This document shows positions 34,600-41,983 of a stretch of DNA of 64,000 bases, one piece after another. Positions within the stretch are counted from its first letter, which is position 1; each line of letters starts with the position of its first letter. Source of the stretch: a virus. The DNA is taken from positions 1 through 64,000 of IMG/VR virus record IMGVR_UViG_3300028392_000030, one strand, 5' to 3'. A program made the position numbers and the translations under genes. Under the pieces are notes generated by a model. The model was not told the DNA's origin, made no database searches, and worked only from the letters and a program-made list of their open reading frames with translations.

Positions 34600-35106
34600 A
34601 TGACAACATTAAATCCCGTAGTTTACAAATACACTAGTACCAAAGAGTACCACGACGCATTTCCATGTGCATATAGACAATGGAGGGCAGACAGTCATTG
34701 TAACTTGATACACGGTTATTCGTTTAGTATGAAGTTCTATTTTGGAACTAACGAACTGGATGTGCGTAACTGGGCCGCCGACTATGGTGGACTTAAAGAA
34801 CTAAAGAAAACCCTAGAAGATCAGTTTGACCACACGCTTATTGTGGCACAAGATGATCCCGAGATGGAGACATTTAAGTTACTACAAGAAAAGAATATGG
34901 CCAAGATTGTAGTGCTACCTCGATTAGGGTGTGAAGGACTCAGTGATATGCTTTACAAATACGTCAACGGTGTTTACATTCCAGAGATGTGGGGACCTGG
35001 TGAGGCTGCTCGTTTATGGTGCTATCGTGTAGAAGTGCGCGAAACACAAAGTAACATGGCATTCCGCGAAGGTCATCGTGAATGGGACGAGGATCTGTTT
35101 GCGTGA
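34600..35106 (+). CDS. queD: 6-carboxy-tetrahydropterin synthase, phage QueD type
   Basis: 168 residues. FPCAYRQWRADSHCNLIHGYSF gives the catalytic Cys34 and His38; the usual HGH zinc motif is HGY (Tyr40), a variant I recall from T4-like marine phages. FDHTLIV, CEGLSDMLYKYV and the terminal VEVRETQSNMA match the other T-fold motifs. It converts dihydroneopterin triphosphate to 6-carboxy-tetrahydropterin for QueE. Its own promoter and strong ribosome site suggest early expression. The downstream SGNH gene overlaps its stop. Confidence 0.85.
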   Translation: MTTLNPVVYKYTSTKEYHDAFPCAYRQWRADSHCNLIHGYSFSMKFYFGTNELDVRNWAADYGGLKELKKTLEDQFDHTLIVAQDDPEMETFKLLQEKNMAKIVVLPRLGCEGLSDMLYKYVNGVYIPEMWGPGEAARLWCYRVEVRETQSNMAFREGHREWDEDLFA

Positions 35107-35831
35107 GCATAAAAAACAGTCGCTTGTTAGCTTCTGGTTGTAGTTATACCTCATACTGCTGGAGCACCTGGGCTGATATTTTAGGACGAGAATTTAATTC
35201 TTATTCTCGAGTTGGCATAGGCGGATGTGACAATGCCACTGTTGCAAGATCTATTGTAAAACATGCACGTCCACAGGATGTAGTTATTGTCCTGTGGACC
35301 AGTTTTGATCGCTGGAGTTTTTATAGCGAGGAGCCATACCTTATGCCCAACAAGGATCCAACAAACCATTGGCGACATCAAGGCAGTGCTGTTTTAAAAA
35401 GCAAAGAGTTTTTTGTTAACTATTATCATCCAGTGGAACGTTTTCAAACCACAATGGATTATATACAGTTGATTGATTTACACAGTAAATCTGTCGGATA
35501 TTCTGCTTATCATTTTGCAGCATTTCCTTTATTTCATGCCGAAACAGATATAAAAAATGATCCAAGGCTGGAGGAAATATATAAAGGATTTCAAATTGAT
35601 AACAATTGTCTATTAGACATTTCACTTGAAACATTTAGACAACAAAATCATAATATACATACCAGTCATAGATACAACAAAAACGACTCGCACCCAACAC
35701 CATTGGCCCACTGGGATTACGTTGAAACTGTTATTGCACCGAGATTAGGCGTAGAATTAGATCCGAGTAACAAGTCCAACATTGTTCAAGAACATGAAAA
35801 TCTTATACAACGTGGAATCACTATTCGATGA
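35103..35831 (+). CDS. SGNH-hydrolase-like protein (paralogue 3)
   Basis: 242 residues from GTG 35103, which overlaps the queD TGA. Block I SGCSYTSY (residues 11-18), then GGCDNATV, VLWTSFDRWSFY and a terminal NDSHPTPLAHWDY give the Ser, Gly/Asn and Asp-His positions. Closely related in layout to paralogues 2 and 6. Likely sugar esterase or acyltransferase; the partner glycan is unknown. Confidence 0.6.
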   Translation: MSIKNSRLLASGCSYTSYCWSTWADILGREFNSYSRVGIGGCDNATVARSIVKHARPQDVVIVLWTSFDRWSFYSEEPYLMPNKDPTNHWRHQGSAVLKSKEFFVNYYHPVERFQTTMDYIQLIDLHSKSVGYSAYHFAAFPLFHAETDIKNDPRLEEIYKGFQIDNNCLLDISLETFRQQNHNIHTSHRYNKNDSHPTPLAHWDYVETVIAPRLGVELDPSNKSNIVQEHENLIQRGITIR

Positions 35832-36025
35832 GTGAATTACAAAATCTATTAAACGAAGAAGCCCGGTTCTCTAACGAGGGGTTAGGTAATAGTGAAGAGC
35901 GTATGCAACTTCACACTGTAATTCGATTAAAACGTGGCTCAGAATCACCGTGGTGCTTTGGTCAAGACGACTGTAGCACCAACACATTATCACAGTGTCC
36001 ATGGCGTATAGATTGTGGCACATGA
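35828..36025 (+). CDS. Small Cys-containing conserved phage protein
   Basis: 65 residues, ATGA-coupled. It contains SPWCFGQDDCSTNTLSQCPWRIDCG, with four cysteines that could bind metal (cited here as the span of residues 40-64). I recall similar CPWRxDCG proteins in T4-like marine phages; no function known. Confidence 0.5.
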   Translation: MSELQNLLNEEARFSNEGLGNSEERMQLHTVIRLKRGSESPWCFGQDDCSTNTLSQCPWRIDCGT

Positions 36026-36180
36026 AAAGGATCTGGAGACTTTGGGCCAAAGCACTAGGCGAAAAAGCCGGCAACACTGATGCAGAAGCAGATCGTGTTG
36101 CCCGCATCAGAACGGTAATTGTATTGATATACGTCGTCACAAACTTTTTTATAATCGCAGGCGTCGTACGTCATTGGTGA
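36022..36180 (+). CDS. Small membrane protein
   Basis: 52 residues from ATG 36022, overlapping the upstream stop. A basic, amphipathic N-terminus (KRIWRLWAKALGEKAG) precedes one strong transmembrane segment (TVIVLIYVVTNFFIIAGVV). Function unknown. Confidence 0.5.
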   Translation: MKRIWRLWAKALGEKAGNTDAEADRVARIRTVIVLIYVVTNFFIIAGVVRHW

Positions 36181-36213
36181 TGAACAACAAATTATCACTG
36201 AATAAACGGCGCA

Positions 36214-36221
36214 TATAAATA
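36214..36221 (+). promoter_or_regulatory. Late-promoter box TATAAATA
   Basis: Exact T4 late consensus, followed by TTCGC, with the next start codon at 36230. Confidence 0.55.
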
Positions 36222-36229
36222 TTCGCACT

Positions 36230-37051
36230 ATGCCACATGAATACAAAATAGCAATCATATTGCCCACCCGGGGTCGCACTGCGGCATTAACACGCAGTCT
36301 CGTTGGCTTGCTTGAAAAAGCCGCAGATCTGTCTAGCATACAAGTGTTGTTGGGTCTAGACACAGACGACACAGTGGGCTTGGCCCATTTCGAAGAATCA
36401 TTGCAACCGCAACTGGACAAGATGGAGGTCGCATACACTGCTATGACTTTTGAACCACTTGGATACAGTCGTCTTAACGAATACATCAATACCCTAAGTA
36501 AAAATTCAGACGCAGACTGGATATTTTTCTGGAATGACGATGCACTGATGGAAAGTCAAGATTGGGATTTAGAAATTGTCAAACGCACTGGAGATTTCAA
36601 GTTGTTGGCTGTGCATACTCACCAAGACCATCCTTACAGTATATTTCCTATTGTGCCTAGAGCTTGGCTGGATCTTGTTGGACATTTGAGCTTGCACAGT
36701 ATGACTGATGCTTGGTTAAGCCAAATTGCTTATCTAGTAGATATCTGGGAACGTATTGAAGTGAATGTTCTACACGACCGTGCTGACCTCACCGGCAACA
36801 ACTTGGATGCTACCTACAAAGAAAGAGAACTGCTAGAAGGAAATCCCAGTAATCCTAGAGATTTTCACAATCCCAAAATGACTCAATTGCGTATGCAAGA
36901 GTGTGAAATCATTGACACATATTTAAAAAGTCAAGGATCAACTTCAACTTGGTGGGATCGTATCAAAACAGGCAAACAAGATCCCTGGGAAAAGCTAAGA
37001 GAAAACGATATCAACGATCAAATGCGTCAATTTATACTAAAGGCCAACTAA
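36230..37051 (+). CDS. GT-A (family 2-like) glycosyltransferase
   Basis: 273 residues. The N-terminus IAIILPTRGRTAALTRSL is the classic GT2 opening, and FFWNDDALM (about residue 100) gives the DxD-like metal/nucleotide site. The C-terminal region is charged and helical. It should use an NDP-sugar, probably one made by the downstream epimerase/dehydratase. A T4 late box directly upstream suggests late expression, which fits virion or late surface decoration. Confidence 0.7.
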   Translation: MPHEYKIAIILPTRGRTAALTRSLVGLLEKAADLSSIQVLLGLDTDDTVGLAHFEESLQPQLDKMEVAYTAMTFEPLGYSRLNEYINTLSKNSDADWIFFWNDDALMESQDWDLEIVKRTGDFKLLAVHTHQDHPYSIFPIVPRAWLDLVGHLSLHSMTDAWLSQIAYLVDIWERIEVNVLHDRADLTGNNLDATYKERELLEGNPSNPRDFHNPKMTQLRMQECEIIDTYLKSQGSTSTWWDRIKTGKQDPWEKLRENDINDQMRQFILKAN

Positions 37052-37059
37052 TCAACATT

Positions 37060-38100
37060 ATGAAAAAAACTATACTGGTAACCGGAGGCGCTGGATTTAT
37101 TGGTCATCATATGATTCGTCGATTGCTCAAACACGACGAATATAACATCATCAGCATGGATCGTTTAGACTTTTCAGGAAATTTAAATCGTTTACATGAA
37201 CTAAGTCAAGAGTTTGGAACCGATGCAATGAGTCGGTTACGAGTAATTTATCATGACCTACGTGCAGAGATTAATCCGCAATTGGCTGCACAAATCGGAC
37301 CGGTAGATCTTATTATCCATATGGCTGCAGGTAGCCATGTTACTCGTTCAATTGAAAATCCCATGTTGTTTGTGCAAGACAATGTGGTTGGTACTTGTAA
37401 CTTGCTGGATTATGCTCGACGTTATTTGCCCGACTTGGAAAAATTTATTAACTTTGGCACCGACGAAGTGTTTGGGTCAGCACCCGACGGTGTAGAATAT
37501 AAGGAGTGGGATCGTTACAACAGTCGCAGTCCATATAGTGCCACTAAAGCTGGCGCAGAAGAGTTATGTGTAGCATACGAAAACACGTTTGGCATGCCCA
37601 TCTACTGCACACATACAATGAATGTGTTTGGCGAACGTCAACTGCCAGAAAAGTTCATCGGCATTGCCATGCGCAAGATTCTAGCAGGTGAGCCAGTTTC
37701 TATCCACTGCGATGAAGAAACCGGCACCCGGAGTGGACTACGTCACTGGGTCCATGCCGCAGATGTTGCCGATGCCACTATGTTTATTATGGCGTTGCCG
37801 CACCAAGGCTTTCCACTAGCCGACGACTTTGGAGGTGCTACCTGTCCCAAGTTCAACATTGTAGGTCAACAAGAAGTCTCAAACTTTGATGTGGCACAAA
37901 AAATTGCTGACATACTCGGCAAGGAATTAAAATACACCATGGTCGGAGTTGATACACAACGTCCTGGGCATGACTTCCGTTATGCTCTCAGTGGTGAATA
38001 TATGAAACAGCTGGGTTGGGAGCCCAAGTATAGTTTTGATACTAGAATTGAGCAAATGGTTACCTGGACCTTAAAGAATGATCGCTGGTTAAAATTATGA
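37060..38100 (+). CDS. NDP-sugar 4,6-dehydratase/epimerase (RmlB-like)
   Basis: 346 residues from ATG 37060. GGAGFIGH (NAD site, residues 8-15), MAAGSHVTRSIENP, FGTDEVFGSAP (the T-D-E triad typical of 4,6-dehydratases) and SPYSATKAGAE (Tyr-x3-Lys) are all present. It should make a 4-keto-6-deoxy sugar nucleotide. The next gene, a sugar C-methyltransferase, commonly acts on such products, so the two likely build a branched deoxysugar. Confidence 0.82.
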   Translation: MKKTILVTGGAGFIGHHMIRRLLKHDEYNIISMDRLDFSGNLNRLHELSQEFGTDAMSRLRVIYHDLRAEINPQLAAQIGPVDLIIHMAAGSHVTRSIENPMLFVQDNVVGTCNLLDYARRYLPDLEKFINFGTDEVFGSAPDGVEYKEWDRYNSRSPYSATKAGAEELCVAYENTFGMPIYCTHTMNVFGERQLPEKFIGIAMRKILAGEPVSIHCDEETGTRSGLRHWVHAADVADATMFIMALPHQGFPLADDFGGATCPKFNIVGQQEVSNFDVAQKIADILGKELKYTMVGVDTQRPGHDFRYALSGEYMKQLGWEPKYSFDTRIEQMVTWTLKNDRWLKL

Positions 38101-39329
38101 ATCACGTCGTAGAAAATACACATTGTTTGGCCTGTGGGTCAGCGGATATTCATACTGCATTAGATCTTGGACAACAGCCCCTGGCTAACAGTTACAGAGA
38201 TTCAGCCAATGCAACAGAAGACCGTTATCCATTGGCTGTAAGTCTTTGCCATGATTGTTTTCACCTACAACTAAGCCACACAGTAGATCCTGCGATCATT
38301 TACAAGAATTATCTGTATGCCACTGGCACCAATCAAACCATACAGGACTATTGTAAATGGTTTGCTGATTTTTGTTTAGAGTCGTGCATCGGAGTTAGCA
38401 ATGTATTAGACATTGGATGCAACGACGGAACTCAACTTAATTATTTTAAAACAGCAAGAAGTCAACAGTTACAACCAATCAACACATACGGAATCGATCC
38501 TGCTGAAAATCTTTTTCTCCGTAGCAGTGCTAGCCATTCAGTGATTTGTGATTTCTTTGGGCCAGCCGCTGTTGAAAAATTAAAACAAGTCAACTACGAC
38601 ATTATCATAGCACAAAATGTCTGTGCCCATAATCCAGATCCTTACGAATTTATAACATCATGTGCTGAACTAATGACCGACAATACTGTGTTGTTTATAC
38701 AGACCAGTCAGGCCGACATGGTGTTGAACAATGAGTTTGATACCATCTATCACGAGCACGTTAACTTTTTTAATGTTAACTCAATGAGCCGCCTGGCCGA
38801 ACGTGCTGGTTTACATTTGGTTGACACAATTAAAACTCCTATACACGGCAACAGTTATATTTTTATTTTAAGCAAAGCCTCTGTCAATAAAAATCGTGTA
38901 AAGAATGCTATTGATCTTGAAGCTGCATATGGCTTGTTGAACAAGGATACATATACTCGTTGGGAATCTACTGTCAAGAGCAACATGAACCAGTTGATTG
39001 AGACCATCGGCGAATATCGTCGTGATGGATATACCCTAGTTGGATATGGAGCTGCGGCCAAAGGCAATACACTATTAAACTTTGGTGATATCCGGTTAGA
39101 TTTTATCATTGATGACAATCCACTCAAGCAAGGCAAGTTTACCCCCGGTACCGGTTGTGCCATTGTCGGAGTAGATCGACTTGCCGAACTTGATGCCAAT
39201 TGCCGAATCCTGTTTGTACCATTGGCCTGGAATTTCTTTAAGGAAATTAAATCAAAGATTCAAACTGCTAGAACCAATTCCAATGACCGCTTCCTTAGAT
39301 ATTTTCCAGAAGTGGAAGTTACACAGTGA
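38097..39329 (+). CDS. Deoxysugar C-methyltransferase (TylC3/NovU type)
   Basis: 410 residues. Three parts of the family are seen: an N-terminal zinc module (CLACG...QPLANSY...CHDCFHLQL), a SAM-binding domain (VLDIGCNDGTQL at about residue 103; later IIAQNVCAHNPDPYEF) and a C-terminal Rossmann-like region (YGAAAKGNTLLNF, FIIDDNPLKQGKFTPG). This three-part layout is characteristic of sugar C-3-methyltransferases. It works with the upstream RmlB-like enzyme. Confidence 0.88.
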   Translation: MNHVVENTHCLACGSADIHTALDLGQQPLANSYRDSANATEDRYPLAVSLCHDCFHLQLSHTVDPAIIYKNYLYATGTNQTIQDYCKWFADFCLESCIGVSNVLDIGCNDGTQLNYFKTARSQQLQPINTYGIDPAENLFLRSSASHSVICDFFGPAAVEKLKQVNYDIIIAQNVCAHNPDPYEFITSCAELMTDNTVLFIQTSQADMVLNNEFDTIYHEHVNFFNVNSMSRLAERAGLHLVDTIKTPIHGNSYIFILSKASVNKNRVKNAIDLEAAYGLLNKDTYTRWESTVKSNMNQLIETIGEYRRDGYTLVGYGAAAKGNTLLNFGDIRLDFIIDDNPLKQGKFTPGTGCAIVGVDRLAELDANCRILFVPLAWNFFKEIKSKIQTARTNSNDRFLRYFPEVEVTQ

Positions 39330-40093
39330 AAAATTATCTAATCAAAGGTCTACATCGCATTGGCAGCACCAAATGGTGGCCTGGACGTGATCGAGCCGAC
39401 GAAGGTGACTTGTATTCATACTATGAAAAAATGGCCGTGCTAAGTGAAGCCAGCTTCTTTCATAACCTACAAGGCGATTGGGAATTGATCCGACTAGAAT
39501 CAACAGCCACAGATGTCAATCATGTGTTTCGTCAACAGTTTCGTGCCATATGGGATATTTGGAGCACAGAACCTTGTAACATTTACTACTGTGGCAGTGA
39601 TGTGCAGGTATTAAAGCCAGTCGAAGTGTTTGGTCGATACCAACACTTTCTAATGTTCAACTACACCGATCCTAAAACCTTAGACGAACTGCCGCATTTT
39701 CTAAACGCCGATATACGTTATTACCCAGCCGAAATGGATCGTGCCATGTTCGAAGCGGCTCTTGGTAAATTAAGCAACTGCACTGAATGGAATGGTGATC
39801 AGAAATTGTATAACCACATGGTCTGGGGACAAGGACTAACTACAGAGCAAGTGATTGATCCCACAATGGCCTATCAAGGGCCTTGGTTGCTTGGTAACGA
39901 AGAAGCTCAACAATTTACCGACACATGGAACGGTTGTACCCTAAACGATGCCAAAATTGTTCACTGGCACGGTAGTAGACATGCTCCTTCAAAGTTACAT
40001 TTAATGAAAGCCATTAATGATCAGTTAGGTATACCCGACGTTCCGGTAAGGCCTAGACCAACAAAAACCTTAGATATCTCTCATTTGCCTTGA
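39326..40093 (+). CDS. GT-A-like glycosyltransferase (paralogue of 55491)
   Basis: 255 residues, ATGA-coupled. WSTEPCNIYYCGSDVQVLKPVEVFG parallels WSEQPCNILFVDLDIMAFG of the gene at 55491, placing an acidic metal site in the same position. NADIRYYPAEMDRAMFEA, the W-x-GDQ-x-LYN motif and a terminal VHWHGSRHAPSKL parallel the rest. The order resembles GT8/GT32-type transferases. The donor is probably the methylated sugar made by the two upstream genes. Confidence 0.55.
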   Translation: MKNYLIKGLHRIGSTKWWPGRDRADEGDLYSYYEKMAVLSEASFFHNLQGDWELIRLESTATDVNHVFRQQFRAIWDIWSTEPCNIYYCGSDVQVLKPVEVFGRYQHFLMFNYTDPKTLDELPHFLNADIRYYPAEMDRAMFEAALGKLSNCTEWNGDQKLYNHMVWGQGLTTEQVIDPTMAYQGPWLLGNEEAQQFTDTWNGCTLNDAKIVHWHGSRHAPSKLHLMKAINDQLGIPDVPVRPRPTKTLDISHLP

Positions 40094-40118
40094 CACTTGT
40101 GATTATAAATGTTAAAAT
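40090..40118 (+). promoter_or_regulatory. Sigma70-type promoter giving a leaderless message
   Basis: TTGACA (40090-40095), 17-bp spacer, TAAAAT (40113-40118). The start codon begins at 40125, exactly where transcription would begin (seven bases after the -10). Confidence 0.7.
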
Positions 40119-40124
40119 AGTAAC

Positions 40125-40325
40125 ATGAAAATACATTATAGAAAACCTGATTTGTTAGAAGAAATGAAAAAAGCCATTGCTGACAGCAAAGAGCCTATTG
40201 ATCATTTTGAACTAACCCCTGAAGAATTTAATCAACACTTTAGTAGTTTTGATAAATCATTCCTAAGAGACAATAGTGTGCAATACATGTTCAGAGGCAT
40301 TCCATTAAAGGTTAACAATGAGTAA
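40125..40325 (+). CDS. Small hypothetical protein before queE
   Basis: 66 residues. No ribosome site is possible if transcription starts at the predicted +1, so translation would be leaderless. Acidic, helical start (YRKPDLLEEMKKAIADSKEP). It overlaps queE by 8 bases, so it is the first gene of the queE-nadE operon. Function unknown. Confidence 0.5.
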   Translation: MKIHYRKPDLLEEMKKAIADSKEPIDHFELTPEEFNQHFSSFDKSFLRDNSVQYMFRGIPLKVNNE

Positions 40326-41175
40326 ATTAAAAATAGCAGAATTATTCTATTCAGTGCAAGGCGAAGGACGCTATATGGGTGTGCCGTCGGTATTCTTGCG
40401 TGTGTTTGGATGCAACTTCAAATGCGCTGGCTTTGGCATGCCACGTGGTGAGTTGAGCGCAGAAGCCGAAGAGCTTGCTGAAGTAGCACATCTATATAAT
40501 CGATATGAAGAACTACCATTAGTAAGCACGGGTTGCGACAGTTATGCCAGTTGGCACCCTAGTTTTAAAGACCTAAGTCCAATGCTTACAACTGATGCCA
40601 TTGTAGAACGTATTATGGAAATACTTCCACACGGTGAATGGCGTGATGAACACCTGGTCATTACAGGTGGTGAGCCGTTGTTAGGTTGGCAACGTGCTTA
40701 CCCAGATTTGTTAGATCATCCCAAGATGCAAGGGCTTAAAGAAATTACGTTTGAAACCAATGGCACTCAAGAGATATCCAAAGAGTTTGCTTCGTATTTG
40801 CATACCTGGGCACACCATCATGACCGAGACTTTTGGCGAGAGATTACATTTAGTGTCAGTGCCAAACTGCCATGCAGTGGAGAAAAGTGGGAAGAAGCCA
40901 TCTTGCCCAAGGTAGTTTGTGACTATGAAGAATATGGCACAGCATATTTAAAATTTGTTATTGCCACTGAACAAGACTTTGCAGATGCTGAGTGTGCTAT
41001 CGCCGCATATCGTAAGGCGGGTTTTACCGGACACGTTTATCTAATGCCAGTGGGTGGTGTTGAAACGGTATACGCTATGAACAATCGTAATGTAGCATTA
41101 TTGGCAATGAAACACGGACTTCGTTACAGTGACAGGCTACAAGTTCCACTCTTTAAGAATGAATGGGGGACCTGA
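40318..41175 (+). CDS. queE: 7-carboxy-7-deazaguanine synthase with interrupted radical SAM motif
   Basis: 285 residues. The QueE opening FYSVQGEGRYMGVPSVFLRVFGCNFKC is present (residues 10-36), and TGCDSY (Cys73) takes the place of the usual WCDT. So the CX3CX2C motif reads CX3CX36C, with 36 residues inserted before the third cysteine. VITGGEPLLGWQ, FETNGTQ and FSVSAKLPCSG follow as in the family. It turns 6-carboxy-tetrahydropterin into 7-carboxy-7-deazaguanine. Its product feeds QueC or, if QueC is absent, could be inserted directly by DpdA. Confidence 0.85.
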   Translation: MSKLKIAELFYSVQGEGRYMGVPSVFLRVFGCNFKCAGFGMPRGELSAEAEELAEVAHLYNRYEELPLVSTGCDSYASWHPSFKDLSPMLTTDAIVERIMEILPHGEWRDEHLVITGGEPLLGWQRAYPDLLDHPKMQGLKEITFETNGTQEISKEFASYLHTWAHHHDRDFWREITFSVSAKLPCSGEKWEEAILPKVVCDYEEYGTAYLKFVIATEQDFADAECAIAAYRKAGFTGHVYLMPVGGVETVYAMNNRNVALLAMKHGLRYSDRLQVPLFKNEWGT

Positions 41176-41930
41176 TGCCTATAACATTACAAGATCGTAT
41201 TACTGATTGGATTCGAGACTATGCTGAACAGGCCGGCATGAAATCCTTAGTTGTAGGTATCAGTGGTGGTATTGATAGTGCTGTAGTCAGCGCACTCTGC
41301 GCTAGAACTGGATTACACACAGTGGCAGTAACTATGCCTATACGTCAACGTCCCGACTTACACGATCTCAGTCTGCAACAAGGTGTTTGGTTGACACAGA
41401 ACTTTGATAATGTGCGCCACGACATTATTGATTTAACTAGTACCTTTGATGAGTTTGAAAGTCGGTTAGCCACTTATCCAAACTTGTTAGGATTGGCCAA
41501 CAGCCGCAGTCGACTACGTATGGTTACCTTGTATCAAATTGCTCAAAGCGTAAGTGGACTTGTGGTAGGCACCGGCAACAAAGTTGAAGATTTTGGTGTA
41601 GGATTTTATACCAAGTATGGTGACGGTGGCGTGGATATTAGTCCTATTGCTGACTGTTACAAAACAGAAGTATGGCAAATGGGACGTGAGCTAGGAGTGC
41701 TAGATGATATTATCAACGCGGCGCCCACAGATGGCTTATGGGATGATGGACGCACTGACGAAGATCAACTGGGCATGAGCTATGCTGATCTTGAGGTTGC
41801 TATGCGTATGGATCTTGGAGAAATTCAATCCACAGAGCCAGAACTTGTGGCTAATCTAGAAAAATTCCGTGCTATACAAGCTCGTAGTTTACACAAAATG
41901 AATCCTATTCCTGTGTTCAAGAAATCTTAA
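41175..41930 (+). CDS. nadE: NH3-dependent NAD+ synthetase
   Basis: 251 residues from ATG 41175, overlapping the queE stop and preceded by a GGGGG ribosome site. SGGIDS (residues 30-35) is the ATP pyrophosphatase loop. GTGNKVEDFGVGFYTKYGDGG and ADCYKTEVW, then PTDGLWDDGRTDEDQLG, are diagnostic of NadE and separate it from QueC, which shares the loop. It makes NAD+ from deamido-NAD. A phage copy could restore NAD+ drained by host defence NADases or feed the NAD-using sugar enzymes nearby. Confidence 0.92.
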   Translation: MPITLQDRITDWIRDYAEQAGMKSLVVGISGGIDSAVVSALCARTGLHTVAVTMPIRQRPDLHDLSLQQGVWLTQNFDNVRHDIIDLTSTFDEFESRLATYPNLLGLANSRSRLRMVTLYQIAQSVSGLVVGTGNKVEDFGVGFYTKYGDGGVDISPIADCYKTEVWQMGRELGVLDDIINAAPTDGLWDDGRTDEDQLGMSYADLEVAMRMDLGEIQSTEPELVANLEKFRAIQARSLHKMNPIPVFKKS

Positions 41931-41947
41931 TCACTGTTCAAAACACG

Positions 41948-41970
41948 GATAAATTATTATATCATTTATC
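41948..41970 (+). other. Inverted repeat upstream of the sugar dehydrogenase
   Basis: GATAAAT (41948-41954) and ATTTATC (41964-41970) form a 7-bp stem followed by TTTAAGG. Could be a weak terminator for nadE, or an operator; the left arm also resembles a late box. Confidence 0.35.
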
Positions 41971-41983
41971 TTTAAGGACTTAC

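Noticed and set aside
41175-41930. QueC as product of the gene after queE
   Set aside because: The ATP loop is shared, but GTGNKVEDFG and DGLWDDGRTDEDQLG are NadE-specific, and QueC zinc cysteines are missing.
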